Assembly (NCBI GenBank): GCA_021498125.1
Contig: JAIZWL010000008.1
Span: 43,795-107,794 of the forward strand
DNA from: Candidatus Thorarchaeota archaeon
Lineage (GTDB): Archaea; Asgardarchaeota; Thorarchaeia; Thorarchaeales; Thorarchaeaceae
Reading direction: 5' to 3'
DNA: 64,000 nucleotides
This document shows positions 51,869-61,370 of this stretch, one piece after another. Position 1 is the first letter of the stretch. Each line of letters starts with the position of its first letter. Position numbers and translations under genes: made by a program. The notes beneath the pieces are model-generated. The model saw only the letters and a program-made list of their open reading frames with translations, was not told the DNA's origin and did not search any database.

Positions 51869-54661
51869 ATGATGGCGCGAATATTTCGTGTGAAATCAGT
51901 CATTGCTTTTTTCTTTTTATTTTCTCTTGTTGTTGGATCTACTATGCTCCCTAATACTGGGATCTCACCTGCGGCTAATGTCACTGATGGCCGTCAGCAG
52001 TTGAGTCCTCGTGTTCAGGTGTCATACGTAGAACGTGCTCCCATAGTCATTACCTCCAATGCGAACTTCAGCTCGATGGGTTTCTCTGGCAGTGGGACTG
52101 CGCTTGATCCATACATCATAAACGGCTTCAATATTACAAGTGATTCGAATTGCATTGATATTAGTGATACCGATGCATATTTTGTGATACGCAATTGTCT
52201 GCTCAAGAGCACTCAAAACTTGGGTATTGGCGTGGATTTTGAAAACGTGACTCACGGAACAGTAGAGGGCAACCTCATTACGGGAAAGGAACGTGCAATC
52301 AGTCTTACCTCTGATAATTACAATAACACGATTACTAATAACACACTCAATTACAGCCATTATGGAATTGCAGTCATTTATTCTAATAATAATACGCTGA
52401 CCAATAATTCAGTTTCGCAGAACTCGTGGGGTGGAATTTACCTTGACCACGCAAACAACAATACGGTTGCTAACAATACGATTAGCGATAATTTCAGTGT
52501 TGGGATAGAATACTACTTATCGGATGATAACTCTCTCATTAACAACATAATTTCTCACAATCAAAATGATGGAATATACTTCTTTTCGTCCGACAAGAAT
52601 TTAGTCGAAGGCAATAGAATCACTCAAAACTCAGACGATGGTATCCATCTCTATTCCACTTCAATTAACAACGTAATCGCAAACAATACAATCACCCTTA
52701 ACTCACGTGGTATTGAATTTGCATTTTCGTCTAATAATAACGAATTAGTCAACAATACAATTACTGGGAACTCAGATGATGGAGTTTACATCAACAATTC
52801 TCTGGACGAAATATTTACAAATAATTCTCTTGATCATAATGGTATCTATATCTATGGGACGATCGTGGCCGCTTGGCATCATACAATCGGACTAGACAAT
52901 ATTGTCAATGGGCTTCCAGTTGGCTACTTTTGGAATCTCACCAGTGGAACTGTTGACGGTTCACAGTACGGGCAGGTCATTCTTGCCAACTGTACTGGTG
53001 TGACTCTGGAAGATGGTGTGTTCGCCAATGTTACTAGCGGTGTGGAATTCGGTTATTCCTCACATTGTAACATGACTAACAATACAATTTCTGATAATTC
53101 AGGTGATGGACTGTTCTTGTACGCCGCGAGCGATGATGTGATCTCAAACAACACTTTTGCTTCAAATTCTGGTACTGGGATCTTCTCACTCTCTTCAGAT
53201 CATAATACGATAGTCAACAACACTATTACTGACAATTCCGGTGTGGGCCTCTCTCTCTCTACATCGGGCAGCAATTTGATCAGTAACAATATCATCGCTC
53301 ATAGTCATAACCACGGTATTTCATTGACATCCTCGAACGATAATATCATTGATAACAACACGATCGCCCAGAACACAAAAAATGGGATCTATTTCACATC
53401 ATCATCTACCAATAATTCGATCACTAATAATGACATCACCAATAATGACGGGAATGGAGTTGTCTTTTCATCCTCATGTGATAATAATACACTAAGAAAT
53501 AATACAATCTCTCAGAATCAACTTAGCGGATTATACTTTTCCAGTACCAGTGACCTGACGATTGTCAATAATACGATCTCTCATAACACGTATCAAGGAA
53601 TATTCTTTACATCTTCGTGTAATGGGAGCCTGATAGTAAATAATTCAATTACTTATAATTCTCGGGGTATCGATATTGGACTACACTCCGTTTCGAATTT
53701 GATCTATCAAAATGTGGTGGCTTGGAACTCACAAAATGCTATAGATGCTGGCCAATCTAATCAATGGAATTCCTCCATTGGTAATTATTGGTCTGACTAC
53801 GGTGGTGTGGGAACCTATGCGATCTCGGGATCGGCAGGGAGTATTGACTATCACCCACAATTATGGCCTCCGGATAATGATGCTCCAGTAATTGACCATC
53901 CGGTCGATATGATCTGTAATGAGGGAGCCACTGGTCATGTCATCACGTGGAACCCATCTGATGCTCACCCAACGAGTTATGAGGTATACCGGAACGGAAC
54001 GGTTCTGGAATCGGGTAGTTGGGATGGCAGTGCAATCTCTGTTAACTTAGATGGTCTTGGTCTTGGAGTATATAATTATACAGTAAAATTATTTGATGTG
54101 GTTGGGCATTGGTCCACAGATACTGTCTTTGTCACAGTTGTAGATGGCACCGCTCCAACAATCGATCATCCTGCTGACATCACTTATGAACCCGGAACTA
54201 CTGGTCATGTCATCACATGGAACCCGTCTGATGCTCACCCCTCAAGGCTTGAGCTTTATCGGAATAGCTCTCTCATATATTCCGGTAGTTGGGATGGGAG
54301 CTCTATCACTGTGAATGTAGATGCTTTGAATGAGGGTGCATACAACTACACATTGGTCGTGTATGATGCGGCAGGGAATAATGCGAAGGACACAGTCTTT
54401 GTGATCGTGACTTCTGGTTCAACGACGGCTACCACGACAACGACCACTACTACAACAACCACTACTACCACGACTACTGGTACAACCACAACTTCAGGAA
54501 CAACATCACCCACTACTACCTCCGGAACCTCTCCACCAAATACGCCTCAACCTACTCCGCTATCCCCTGCTGAGATTCTATTGATCATCATTATTGGCGT
54601 GACTCTCGGAATCTCTGTGGTTATTGTGGTTGTCTATGTCGATAGACGACGGAAGTCATAA
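51869..54661 (+). CDS. Giant beta-helix surface protein A (NosD-like repeats, Ig-like, Thr-rich, anchored)
   Basis: About 930 residues. Signal peptide (VIAFFFLFSLVVGSTML), then a right-handed parallel beta-helix made of about 20-22-residue repeats (NNTISDNSGDGLFL, NNTITDNSGVGLSL and many more) typical of NosD/pectate-lyase-like folds. Two Ig-like repeats follow (about 660-845, each with VITWNPSDAHP, SGSWDG and NYT), then a Thr-rich linker and a membrane helix with DRRRKS tail. GTG 51857 is an in-frame alternative start. A paralogue at 55923-58670 has the same architecture. Likely a glycosylated surface protein that may bind or cleave polysaccharide. Confidence 0.85.
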   Translation: MMARIFRVKSVIAFFFLFSLVVGSTMLPNTGISPAANVTDGRQQLSPRVQVSYVERAPIVITSNANFSSMGFSGSGTALDPYIINGFNITSDSNCIDISDTDAYFVIRNCLLKSTQNLGIGVDFENVTHGTVEGNLITGKERAISLTSDNYNNTITNNTLNYSHYGIAVIYSNNNTLTNNSVSQNSWGGIYLDHANNNTVANNTISDNFSVGIEYYLSDDNSLINNIISHNQNDGIYFFSSDKNLVEGNRITQNSDDGIHLYSTSINNVIANNTITLNSRGIEFAFSSNNNELVNNTITGNSDDGVYINNSLDEIFTNNSLDHNGIYIYGTIVAAWHHTIGLDNIVNGLPVGYFWNLTSGTVDGSQYGQVILANCTGVTLEDGVFANVTSGVEFGYSSHCNMTNNTISDNSGDGLFLYAASDDVISNNTFASNSGTGIFSLSSDHNTIVNNTITDNSGVGLSLSTSGSNLISNNIIAHSHNHGISLTSSNDNIIDNNTIAQNTKNGIYFTSSSTNNSITNNDITNNDGNGVVFSSSCDNNTLRNNTISQNQLSGLYFSSTSDLTIVNNTISHNTYQGIFFTSSCNGSLIVNNSITYNSRGIDIGLHSVSNLIYQNVVAWNSQNAIDAGQSNQWNSSIGNYWSDYGGVGTYAISGSAGSIDYHPQLWPPDNDAPVIDHPVDMICNEGATGHVITWNPSDAHPTSYEVYRNGTVLESGSWDGSAISVNLDGLGLGVYNYTVKLFDVVGHWSTDTVFVTVVDGTAPTIDHPADITYEPGTTGHVITWNPSDAHPSRLELYRNSSLIYSGSWDGSSITVNVDALNEGAYNYTLVVYDAAGNNAKDTVFVIVTSGSTTATTTTTTTTTTTTTTTTGTTTTSGTTSPTTTSGTSPPNTPQPTPLSPAEILLIIIIGVTLGISVVIVVVYVDRRRKS
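54422..54540 (+). repeat. Thr-codon tandem run in the linker of surface protein A
   Basis: ACN triplets repeated through most of this stretch encode the Thr-rich linker. It is protein-level low complexity, found again at 58466-58570, 21890s, 8560s and 5960s. Confidence 0.7.
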
Positions 54662-54675
54662 TCAATCAGTTTACG

Positions 54676-54706
54676 GGGGAGATTATTTTCTCCCCTGATC
54701 TTCTTT
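54676..54706 (+). terminator. Hairpin terminator after surface protein A
   Basis: GGGGAG (54676-54681) pairs with CTCCCC (54690-54695) around an 8-base AT-rich loop, and TTCTTTCT follows. It lies 15 bases after the stop codon. Confidence 0.5.
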
Positions 54707-54961
54707 CTGTCGCCGTGTTATTACTTTGGTTGAAGTGATTACAAAGTGGCATCGGATCGCACCGATTATTGTCGTTATGTGAATCGTACACTGCAAGATG
54801 GTCGAGTCAGTTCGAATGATTGATGAGTGTAATTTTTTCTATTATTTTGGGTGCTATAGCACCTAATGCAAAACGACGATCCCGCAAAGTGTCCTTTGCA
54901 ATACCTTAAAATCCCTTACCAATTCGCAGCGCTACTTGATGCGTGATCGAAGGTAAAAAAT

Positions 54962-55717
54962 ATGGATTATATGCAGTTCCTTCTCCTCACTGGGATTGTC
55001 GGGTTGATCTCTGGTTTTGCAAGTGGGTTCTTTGGTATTGGTGGTGGCTCCGTTCGGATCCCACTATTGAACCTCATCGGTTTCTCTCTGATCACTGCAT
55101 ACGGCATGAATCTGATGGCCTTGCCCGTCACGACTCTCATGGGCGCGGTCTCTCATAGAGAACACATCGATTTTCATCTCGGCAAGTATATGATCCTTGG
55201 AGGCACCCTTGGAACTGTGGTTGGTACGCTGATCGCCTTTCACCTCGCGTATTCCTCGCTTCTGTTGGCGATCGTCTTTGTTATCGTCTCGATCCTATCA
55301 GTCTTGGCTCTGAATTTTAGCACGCTCGCCCCTAACACGTCTCAACAAATGCATCCGACTTTTCCCGCTCTCTCCTCTAGCATATTTGTCAGTAACGTTC
55401 TCACAGGCATGAGAGGTGGAAGTGAAGGATCTCTGTTCGTTCCTATTCTTCGACTATTCAATGTAGACATGCGTCGGGCGATTGCGACTGCTCTATTTGC
55501 TGCCGTGTTCACCTCACTTGTCGGGGTCTTTCTCTATTGGAGCCAGAGTTACCTCCTAGTCGTTGAAGGGCTGGTCGTACTTCTCGGATCCACAATTGGT
55601 GCACGCTTTGGCAGCTTCTTCTCGCTCAAGACAAAACCACGATGGCTGGAGCATGGTCTCTCTATACTCATTATAGTGCTTGCATTTGCCACACTCTTGA
55701 GGGCATTGTTTCCATAG
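54962..55717 (+). CDS. TauE/SafE-family permease
   Basis: 251 residues with about eight membrane helices. TauE/SafE features are SGFASGFFGIGGGSVRIPLL near the N-terminus and SNVLTGMRGGSEGSLFVPIL in the second half, the two internal repeats. Members export sulphite or sulphonate-like anions. It sits between the two giant surface protein genes. Substrate unknown. Confidence 0.88.
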   Translation: MDYMQFLLLTGIVGLISGFASGFFGIGGGSVRIPLLNLIGFSLITAYGMNLMALPVTTLMGAVSHREHIDFHLGKYMILGGTLGTVVGTLIAFHLAYSSLLLAIVFVIVSILSVLALNFSTLAPNTSQQMHPTFPALSSSIFVSNVLTGMRGGSEGSLFVPILRLFNVDMRRAIATALFAAVFTSLVGVFLYWSQSYLLVVEGLVVLLGSTIGARFGSFFSLKTKPRWLEHGLSILIIVLAFATLLRALFP

Positions 55718-55922
55718 TTGATCCGGTACTCTCGATATCTTTGTTGTGTCCAATTTGATGGTCGATCATTCTTGTGTCTTCGAGTATCGTGCTGGGAGTG
55801 TTTCAACTTGGGTCGCGGACAGTGCACGACGATTGATAGTGTGATATACTTTCACAGAGCTTATATTTTTATAAACTTAGCTTTATATTGTTACATATCT
55901 ATCAAAATTCGAGCTGTATCTT

Positions 55923-58670
55923 ATGAATGCAAATACACCCGTTTCTAAGAGTGTAGTTCTATTTTTTATATTTTCTTTTTCCCTTGCATTGATTTGGATT
56001 ACTCCTACTGCATTGCACTCCTCAATAAATACCGATGTTGATGAGGGATTGCAATCGGGATTCCAATTCAAGCCAACATACATAGAGCACACGCCGATAG
56101 TTATTACAGATAATTCGAACTTTAGCGCACTCGGATTCTCTGGTAGTGGAACCTCAAATGATCCCTATATTATAGTGAATCTGAATATCACGAATAGTGC
56201 AAATTGCATAGACATACGTGATACTGACGCTTACTTTGTGATTCGCGGCTGCCTGTTAAGTGGCGATGGTACAAACAATGGAGTGTACCTTGAAAATGTG
56301 ACTCATGGCATGATCACGCGGAACCTCATCTCTGCTAAGAATAATGGGGTTGGTTTCTATTCATCGAGCCAAAATAATATAATACGTAATAATACGCTCA
56401 TCAAGAATTATTACGGAGTAGTAATTTCTTCGGCCGACAATAATACCATAGATAACAATACTGTCACACAAAATGAGTGGGGTGGCATATTTCTCTCGTA
56501 CTCGGATTACAGTAAAGTAATTAATAATCAAATCAACAATAATTCTGACGATGGTCTCTCTCTCACGCATTCAGACTATGCCACAATTATTAATAATACT
56601 ATCAACGATAATTCACACAAAGGAATAGAAGTTCAATACTCGGTCAACAGTATGATCCGCAACAATACGATCCTTCATAATTCTGACCAAGGGATTTACC
56701 TTTACTTCATATCGACTGATAGTTGGGTTGTCAACAACACACTTGCTCTGAACGAAGTTGGTGTGGATATTGCCTCGGCTAACGATAATCACGTGGTCAA
56801 CAATACCATCTCGCGGAATCCACACGGTGGTATTCTTGTCCAATTTTCTTATAATGAGACCTTACAAAATAATATTCTTGATCATAACGGGATTGTTATC
56901 GAAGGTTCAATGTCATACTCGTGGTCTCATACAATTGGAATGGACAATCTGATCAATGGGCTTCCGGTGGGATACTTCGCGAATCTCACAGGAGGAGTGA
57001 TCGATGGCCCCAAATATGCTCAGGTCATTCTGGCAAATTGTGATGGCGTGACCGTACAGGATGGGACATATGCCAATGTGACTATTGGTATCCAGCTCGG
57101 ATTCTCCACGAACTGTGACATTATCAACAATACTCTCACTGACAATTCCGGATATGGGATCTCCACTGAACAGGGGGACAATGATTCAATCGTAAATAAC
57201 ACCCTCATTGGTAATTCCGATGACGCGATCCACATGGACGGTTCAAGGTACATGGTGATAGCAAACAATACTATCTCACAAAACTTGGCAACAGGGATCT
57301 CCCTCTCTGGTACACAAAGCATTGTGATAGGTAACAACACCATCACTCACAATTCTTATGGGATCTCGTTTAGCTCGACAAATGATTGTTTGATCGGCAA
57401 TAACACGATTACTAGTAATTCGCATAATGGCCTTCAGTTCTCCACTGTCTGTGACAATAATACCGTTGAAAACAACACAATATCTGACAACAGCGGGAAT
57501 GGCATCACGATCAGTAGCTACGCGGATAATAACAGAATTATTAGAAACACAATCACAAATAATCATCTCAGTGGATTTTATTCCAGTTCCAACGTAGGTA
57601 ATGATCTAATAAATAATACAATTACTGATAATGATATTGATGGGATCGTGTTCAGCAGCTCCTGTAACTCAAGTACTGTATTTGGCAATGTCATTACCCA
57701 CAATGGTGGCACGGGAATTAGGGTGGGCTCACAATCAAATGCAAGCATGTTCTATGAGAATGTCCTTGCTTGGAACACCGTTAATGCCCAAGATAATGGT
57801 CTTGCTAACCAGTGGAATTCCACTACCGGAAACTACTGGTCCGGGTATGGTGGTGTGGGGCTGTACGCTATTCCGGGAACTGCGGGGAGTGTTGACTACC
57901 ATCCACAGTTATGGCCTCCGGATACTGATGCTCCGGTGATCAATCATCCTGCTGATCTAATCTACACTGAGGGTGAGACCAGTAACTCCATCACATGGAC
58001 ACCAGCTGATGTGCACCCCTATGAGTACGTAGTCTATAGAAATCAGGCTCTACTTGTCCAAGATAGTTGGGATGGAAGTGCTATTACCGTAAATGTGGAC
58101 GGTCTAGGACTTGGAGTGTATAACTTCACGATAGTGGTCTCAGATGTGGTTGAGAATCAAGTTGTCGATACGGTCTTCGTGACTGTTATTGATGATATCT
58201 TGCCGCTGATCGATCACCCCTCGGATCTCTCATATGTGGAAGGGGCCTTGGGCCAGAGCATCACATGGACTCCCTCTGATCTGCACCCCTCCAGCTACGA
58301 AGTCTACCGTAATAGCACGTTACTGTATTCTGGCAGTTGGGACGGATCTTCCATCACTGTGAATGTAGAGTTCTTGAGCAAAGGCGTGTATAACTATACG
58401 CTGATCGTGTTTGATAGTTCTGGGAATAAAGCCTCAGACTGCGTAATGGTAACAGTGACAGCCAGTACTACCACGACGACTACTACGACAACAACAACTA
58501 CTACAACGACCACCACTACGACGCCAACCACGCCAACCACGACAACAACAGGTACCTCAATACCGACTACACCCTCTTCGATAGATCTATTGCTTGTGGT
58601 CGTCATTGTTGAAACTGTGGGAATTATTGTGATTATCGTGATTCTCTTCATTCGCTATCGACAGCAATGA
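55923..58670 (+). CDS. Giant beta-helix surface protein B (paralogue of A)
   Basis: 915 residues with the same order as protein A: signal peptide (SVVLFFIFSFSLALIWI), NosD-like beta-helix (NNTVTQNEWGGIFL, NNTITHNSYGISF), two Ig-like modules (SITWTPADVHP; SITWTPSDLHP, SGSWDG), Thr-rich linker and C-terminal helix. Nearly identical local phrases such as YHPQLWPPD (both) show recent common ancestry. Flanks the TauE-like permease with protein A, so the cluster A-permease-B may be one duplicated surface locus. Confidence 0.85.
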   Translation: MNANTPVSKSVVLFFIFSFSLALIWITPTALHSSINTDVDEGLQSGFQFKPTYIEHTPIVITDNSNFSALGFSGSGTSNDPYIIVNLNITNSANCIDIRDTDAYFVIRGCLLSGDGTNNGVYLENVTHGMITRNLISAKNNGVGFYSSSQNNIIRNNTLIKNYYGVVISSADNNTIDNNTVTQNEWGGIFLSYSDYSKVINNQINNNSDDGLSLTHSDYATIINNTINDNSHKGIEVQYSVNSMIRNNTILHNSDQGIYLYFISTDSWVVNNTLALNEVGVDIASANDNHVVNNTISRNPHGGILVQFSYNETLQNNILDHNGIVIEGSMSYSWSHTIGMDNLINGLPVGYFANLTGGVIDGPKYAQVILANCDGVTVQDGTYANVTIGIQLGFSTNCDIINNTLTDNSGYGISTEQGDNDSIVNNTLIGNSDDAIHMDGSRYMVIANNTISQNLATGISLSGTQSIVIGNNTITHNSYGISFSSTNDCLIGNNTITSNSHNGLQFSTVCDNNTVENNTISDNSGNGITISSYADNNRIIRNTITNNHLSGFYSSSNVGNDLINNTITDNDIDGIVFSSSCNSSTVFGNVITHNGGTGIRVGSQSNASMFYENVLAWNTVNAQDNGLANQWNSTTGNYWSGYGGVGLYAIPGTAGSVDYHPQLWPPDTDAPVINHPADLIYTEGETSNSITWTPADVHPYEYVVYRNQALLVQDSWDGSAITVNVDGLGLGVYNFTIVVSDVVENQVVDTVFVTVIDDILPLIDHPSDLSYVEGALGQSITWTPSDLHPSSYEVYRNSTLLYSGSWDGSSITVNVEFLSKGVYNYTLIVFDSSGNKASDCVMVTVTASTTTTTTTTTTTTTTTTTTTPTTPTTTTTGTSIPTTPSSIDLLLVVVIVETVGIIVIIVILFIRYRQQ

Positions 58671-58715
58671 TTCCATTTGATGCTGGAGATCTATCCTCCT
58701 TGAACTCTTGTTCAC

Positions 58716-58753
58716 GAGGTTTTTTTCCTCAGGGGAATGATCTCCTCATCCCC
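58716..58753 (+). terminator. Possible terminator after surface protein B
   Basis: GAGG (58716-58719), seven T and CCTC (58727-58730) can form a short hairpin, followed by a GGGGA/TCCCC pair. Weak. Confidence 0.3.
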
Positions 58754-58788
58754 ATTATTTTGAATTAGATTGACCTGTACAGTGTCTG

Positions 58789-58946
58789 CTAAATTGAGAG
58801 AGGTCTTAAGAGATCTAAAAGTTCATGGCTATCTCCTTTCTCTTAGTATATGGATCTTCACGCGGGGTTTCTAGCACTCTATTATCGATGAATCCTAGCG
58901 TGATTGCGATTGGATTTGAGAAGAGATATACGGAGAGTGCTCTTAG
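58789..58946 (-). pseudogene. 3' remnant of a second phosphofructokinase gene
   Basis: On the minus strand, 58946 to about 58825 reads LGFIDNRVLETPREDPYTKR followed by KEI, matching LGVIDNKIVETPLEDTYTKR/KEI of the intact enzyme at 60042-61007. After a one-base shift near 58822 it ends ELLDLLRPLSI at TAG 58789, matching the enzyme's own C-terminus ELLDLVAPLSI. The remnant has lost the rest of the gene. The intact gene lies 1.1 kb away on the same strand. Confidence 0.8.
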
Positions 58947-58976
58947 CGCAACCTCTAAACTTATGTAATGCTTAAC

Positions 58977-58987
58977 GTATATTAAGT
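58977..58987 (+). promoter_or_regulatory. TATA-like element
   Basis: CGTATATTAAG lies about 50 bases before the ATG at 59035 and 230 bases before the KaiC-like gene. Confidence 0.35.
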
Positions 58988-59034
58988 AGAGGAGAATTAA
59001 ATCTGCATACCCGAAGTGACAGTTGATGTGAACT

Positions 59035-59238
59035 ATGCTGCGACAGCCTGATGGGCTAGAGAGCGTTTCGACCGAGCGTGATGCGCTTGGGTTCTACGCA
59101 TGCACAAAGACTGTTTCGGGTGATGAGAGAGTGTTCGCACCTGCACCTCAAATGACAGGATCAATGGTAACGGTCACTATCAAAAAGTTGAGAAAAGGAG
59201 ATGACGGAATTTGCCACACTCCAGTAGACGAGAACTGA
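59035..59238 (+). CDS. Possible small protein, low support
   Basis: A 67-residue frame from ATG 59035 behind a TATA-like element. It is weakly beta-like (GSMVTVTIKKLRK) and overlaps the KaiC-like gene by 28 bases. No family was recognised and it may not be real. Confidence 0.3.
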   Translation: MLRQPDGLESVSTERDALGFYACTKTVSGDERVFAPAPQMTGSMVTVTIKKLRKGDDGICHTPVDEN

Positions 59239-59987
59239 ATACGGTACGACCCACAGAGACATGGCTTCAGAGGATACTGCCGGAGGGATTTCCTTATCCC
59301 TCGTCGACTCTCATCAGCGGCCCCGGGGGAACAGGGAAGCCACTGGTGGTATTTGCATTTGTTGCCTCATGGCTAAAGTCTGGAGGCTCTGTAGTGGGGA
59401 TCCCTCTTCAATATCCAACTGTAGAATTTGTGAAGACTTCCATGCGCCGACTATACAACGTCGACTTGGACGACTATCGTGAAAGAATGGCGTATATCCA
59501 GTTTGATCTCTCTATTGATGCGTATGAAGAGGTAAACGATCATACTGTCAAGGCGAATCTGCTGAAGCCTGATGTATGGAACGATGTGATCGAACTGGCA
59601 GAAAACATGGTTGAAGAGACCGACTTGGGTACGCTGGTCTTTGGGTCTGCTATGAACCTGCTCCTCTTCTCCCCAACATACAAGAGTGCCGCAATAAAGA
59701 ATCTAGAGGACATTATCAAGAGCGACAAGAGCAGGACCTACATGTTCTCCGTGAGCACCAGTGCGCTCGCAGACGAGATCAAGAAGTGGGAAGACGCAGC
59801 AGATAATCTGACGTTTACACGAATGGTAGAACCAATGAGGCTGTTCTTCAGAGTGGACAGAATGAAGGGCGTGGAGTTCTCAAGAGACGAGGTAGAAGTA
59901 CCAATATCACAGGACGCGATCAGTGAGATCAAGGAGCTTGCAGAGAGAACACGAAAGAGAATCATCCCGGCGATAAGGAAGATTTAG
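59211..59987 (+). CDS. KaiC/RAD55-like RecA-fold protein with defective P-loop
   Basis: 258 residues from TTG 59211 (AGGAG 10 bases upstream). The N-terminal part has the KaiC/RadA-like opening (LPEGFPYPSSTLISGPGGTG). The P-loop ends GKP (Lys43-Pro44), so the Ser/Thr that holds magnesium is missing. The Walker B strand TLVFGSAMNLL has Gly where an Asp is usual. The C-terminal part (ADNLTFTRMVEPMRLFFRVD) follows the family. It is probably unable to hydrolyse ATP and may be a regulatory or structural relative. It sits between the two phosphofructokinase copies. Confidence 0.7.
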   Translation: MPHSSRRELNTVRPTETWLQRILPEGFPYPSSTLISGPGGTGKPLVVFAFVASWLKSGGSVVGIPLQYPTVEFVKTSMRRLYNVDLDDYRERMAYIQFDLSIDAYEEVNDHTVKANLLKPDVWNDVIELAENMVEETDLGTLVFGSAMNLLLFSPTYKSAAIKNLEDIIKSDKSRTYMFSVSTSALADEIKKWEDAADNLTFTRMVEPMRLFFRVDRMKGVEFSRDEVEVPISQDAISEIKELAERTRKRIIPAIRKI

Positions 59988-60041
59988 GCGACACCAACTC
60001 CGAATGAAGTGGTCACACGTGATTGGGAGCTGATTCGTGAA

Positions 60042-61007
60042 CTAGATCGAGAGCGGTGCCACGAGGTCTAAGAGTTCCTTATCGATTTCCTTTCTCTTTG
60101 TGTACGTGTCTTCAAGAGGGGTCTCCACGATCTTGTTGTCGATAACTCCAAGCATGACTCCCGTCTTTCCGTCAAGGATTCGACCGATTGCCGCTGCGCC
60201 CAACTTGGTGGCAAGAATCCTATCCTGCCGGGTGGGATTTCCTCCTCGTTGGATATAGCCTAAGACGGAAACCCTACAGGTCTCACCCACGAGCTTGGAC
60301 ATCTTTCGGCTGATTTCTACGGCGTTCCCCGCCTCGTCGCCCTCCGCGATCACTATGAACACAAAACCCTTTCCTCGCCTGCGTCCCTTGACTACACAGT
60401 TCACGATCTCCTCGAGGTCTGTTGGGGTCTCGGGAACGAGAATGGCCTCGGCTCCACATGCGATACCCACATGGAGTGCGATCGCCCCTGAGTGTCGTCC
60501 CATCACCTCGATCAGAAAGATTCTGTCAAACGACTGAGCAGTATCTCGGATCTTGTCTATTGCGTCGATAGCGTTGTTGACCGCCGTATCAAACCCAATG
60601 CTGAAGTCCGTGCCATAGACATCGTTGTCGATAGTCCCGGGGAGACCGATGATCCGTCCATCCCAGTACTGCTCCAGCTTCTTGAGGGCCTGCATGGTGC
60701 CGTTGCCACCAATCGCAATGAGAGCATCAAAGCCCTCCTCGGTTAGGATTTTTGCAGCCTTCTTCTGGCCCTCCTCGGTTCGGAATTCTTCCGAGCGGCC
60801 TGTCGAGAGGACGGTTCCCCCTCGGTGGATGATGTTGGCTACGGACCTCGCCTCTAACTTGTGGAAGTCTTTGTCGAGGAGACCTTGGAAACCACCACGA
60901 ATCCCGTAGACCTCACAACCCCTGTAGATTCCAACTCGTACGATCGCCCGGACTGCAGCATTCATTCCGGGGCTGTCGCCACCACTGGTTAAGACTCCGA
61001 TTTGCAT
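60042..61007 (-). CDS. pfkA: ATP-dependent 6-phosphofructokinase-like enzyme
   Basis: 321 residues, bacterial PfkA length. SGGDSPGMNAAVRA (N-terminal nucleotide loop), IGGNGTMQA (100-107), GLPGTIDNDVYGTDFSIGFD with catalytic Asp127, and LIEVMGRHSGAIAL are present. The Gly103 of an ATP-type enzyme is kept, but the metal-binding Asp (103 in E. coli) is Asn102. It phosphorylates fructose 6-phosphate. Archaea more often use ADP-dependent enzymes, so this gene may have come from bacteria. Confidence 0.88.
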   Translation of the reverse strand: MQIGVLTSGGDSPGMNAAVRAIVRVGIYRGCEVYGIRGGFQGLLDKDFHKLEARSVANIIHRGGTVLSTGRSEEFRTEEGQKKAAKILTEEGFDALIAIGGNGTMQALKKLEQYWDGRIIGLPGTIDNDVYGTDFSIGFDTAVNNAIDAIDKIRDTAQSFDRIFLIEVMGRHSGAIALHVGIACGAEAILVPETPTDLEEIVNCVVKGRRRGKGFVFIVIAEGDEAGNAVEISRKMSKLVGETCRVSVLGYIQRGGNPTRQDRILATKLGAAAIGRILDGKTGVMLGVIDNKIVETPLEDTYTKRKEIDKELLDLVAPLSI

Positions 61008-61370
61008 AATTAATTGTAGTAATCGTGCACTGATAAATCACATACTTACGTTTTCTAGTTATATTATAGATTTTATTGGGCCTTTAAATCTCAGGTCAAT
61101 GATGCAGATGTGTGAAAAGTCGAGGATCATGTAAAGTATTAGAAAGACTTGTACTATGATGTTTTCGGGTTCGCAATCTCACAGGATTTATTTTATATGG
61201 ATGGATCCATGATTGAGGTCTTTTCACATAGAGCCGCTAATGATAAATCTGTAAATGGTAAGCTATGATGGTATCGCATAGACTCACCAAAGCAATCCAA
61301 CGAATTCTTTAATGGAGATATAATCCTCAGAAGACATGAATGACTGGCACTTTTCTAACGTAGACGGGGT
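61008..61370. other. AT-rich divergent intergenic region
   Basis: About 360 bases between the starts of pfkA and the helical protein at 61371. It should hold both promoters. Nothing else was recognised. Confidence 0.4.

Noticed and set aside
54422..58570. ACN triplet runs as satellite DNA or CRISPR
   Set aside because: They are in frame, encode Thr linkers of surface proteins, and have no spacer structure.
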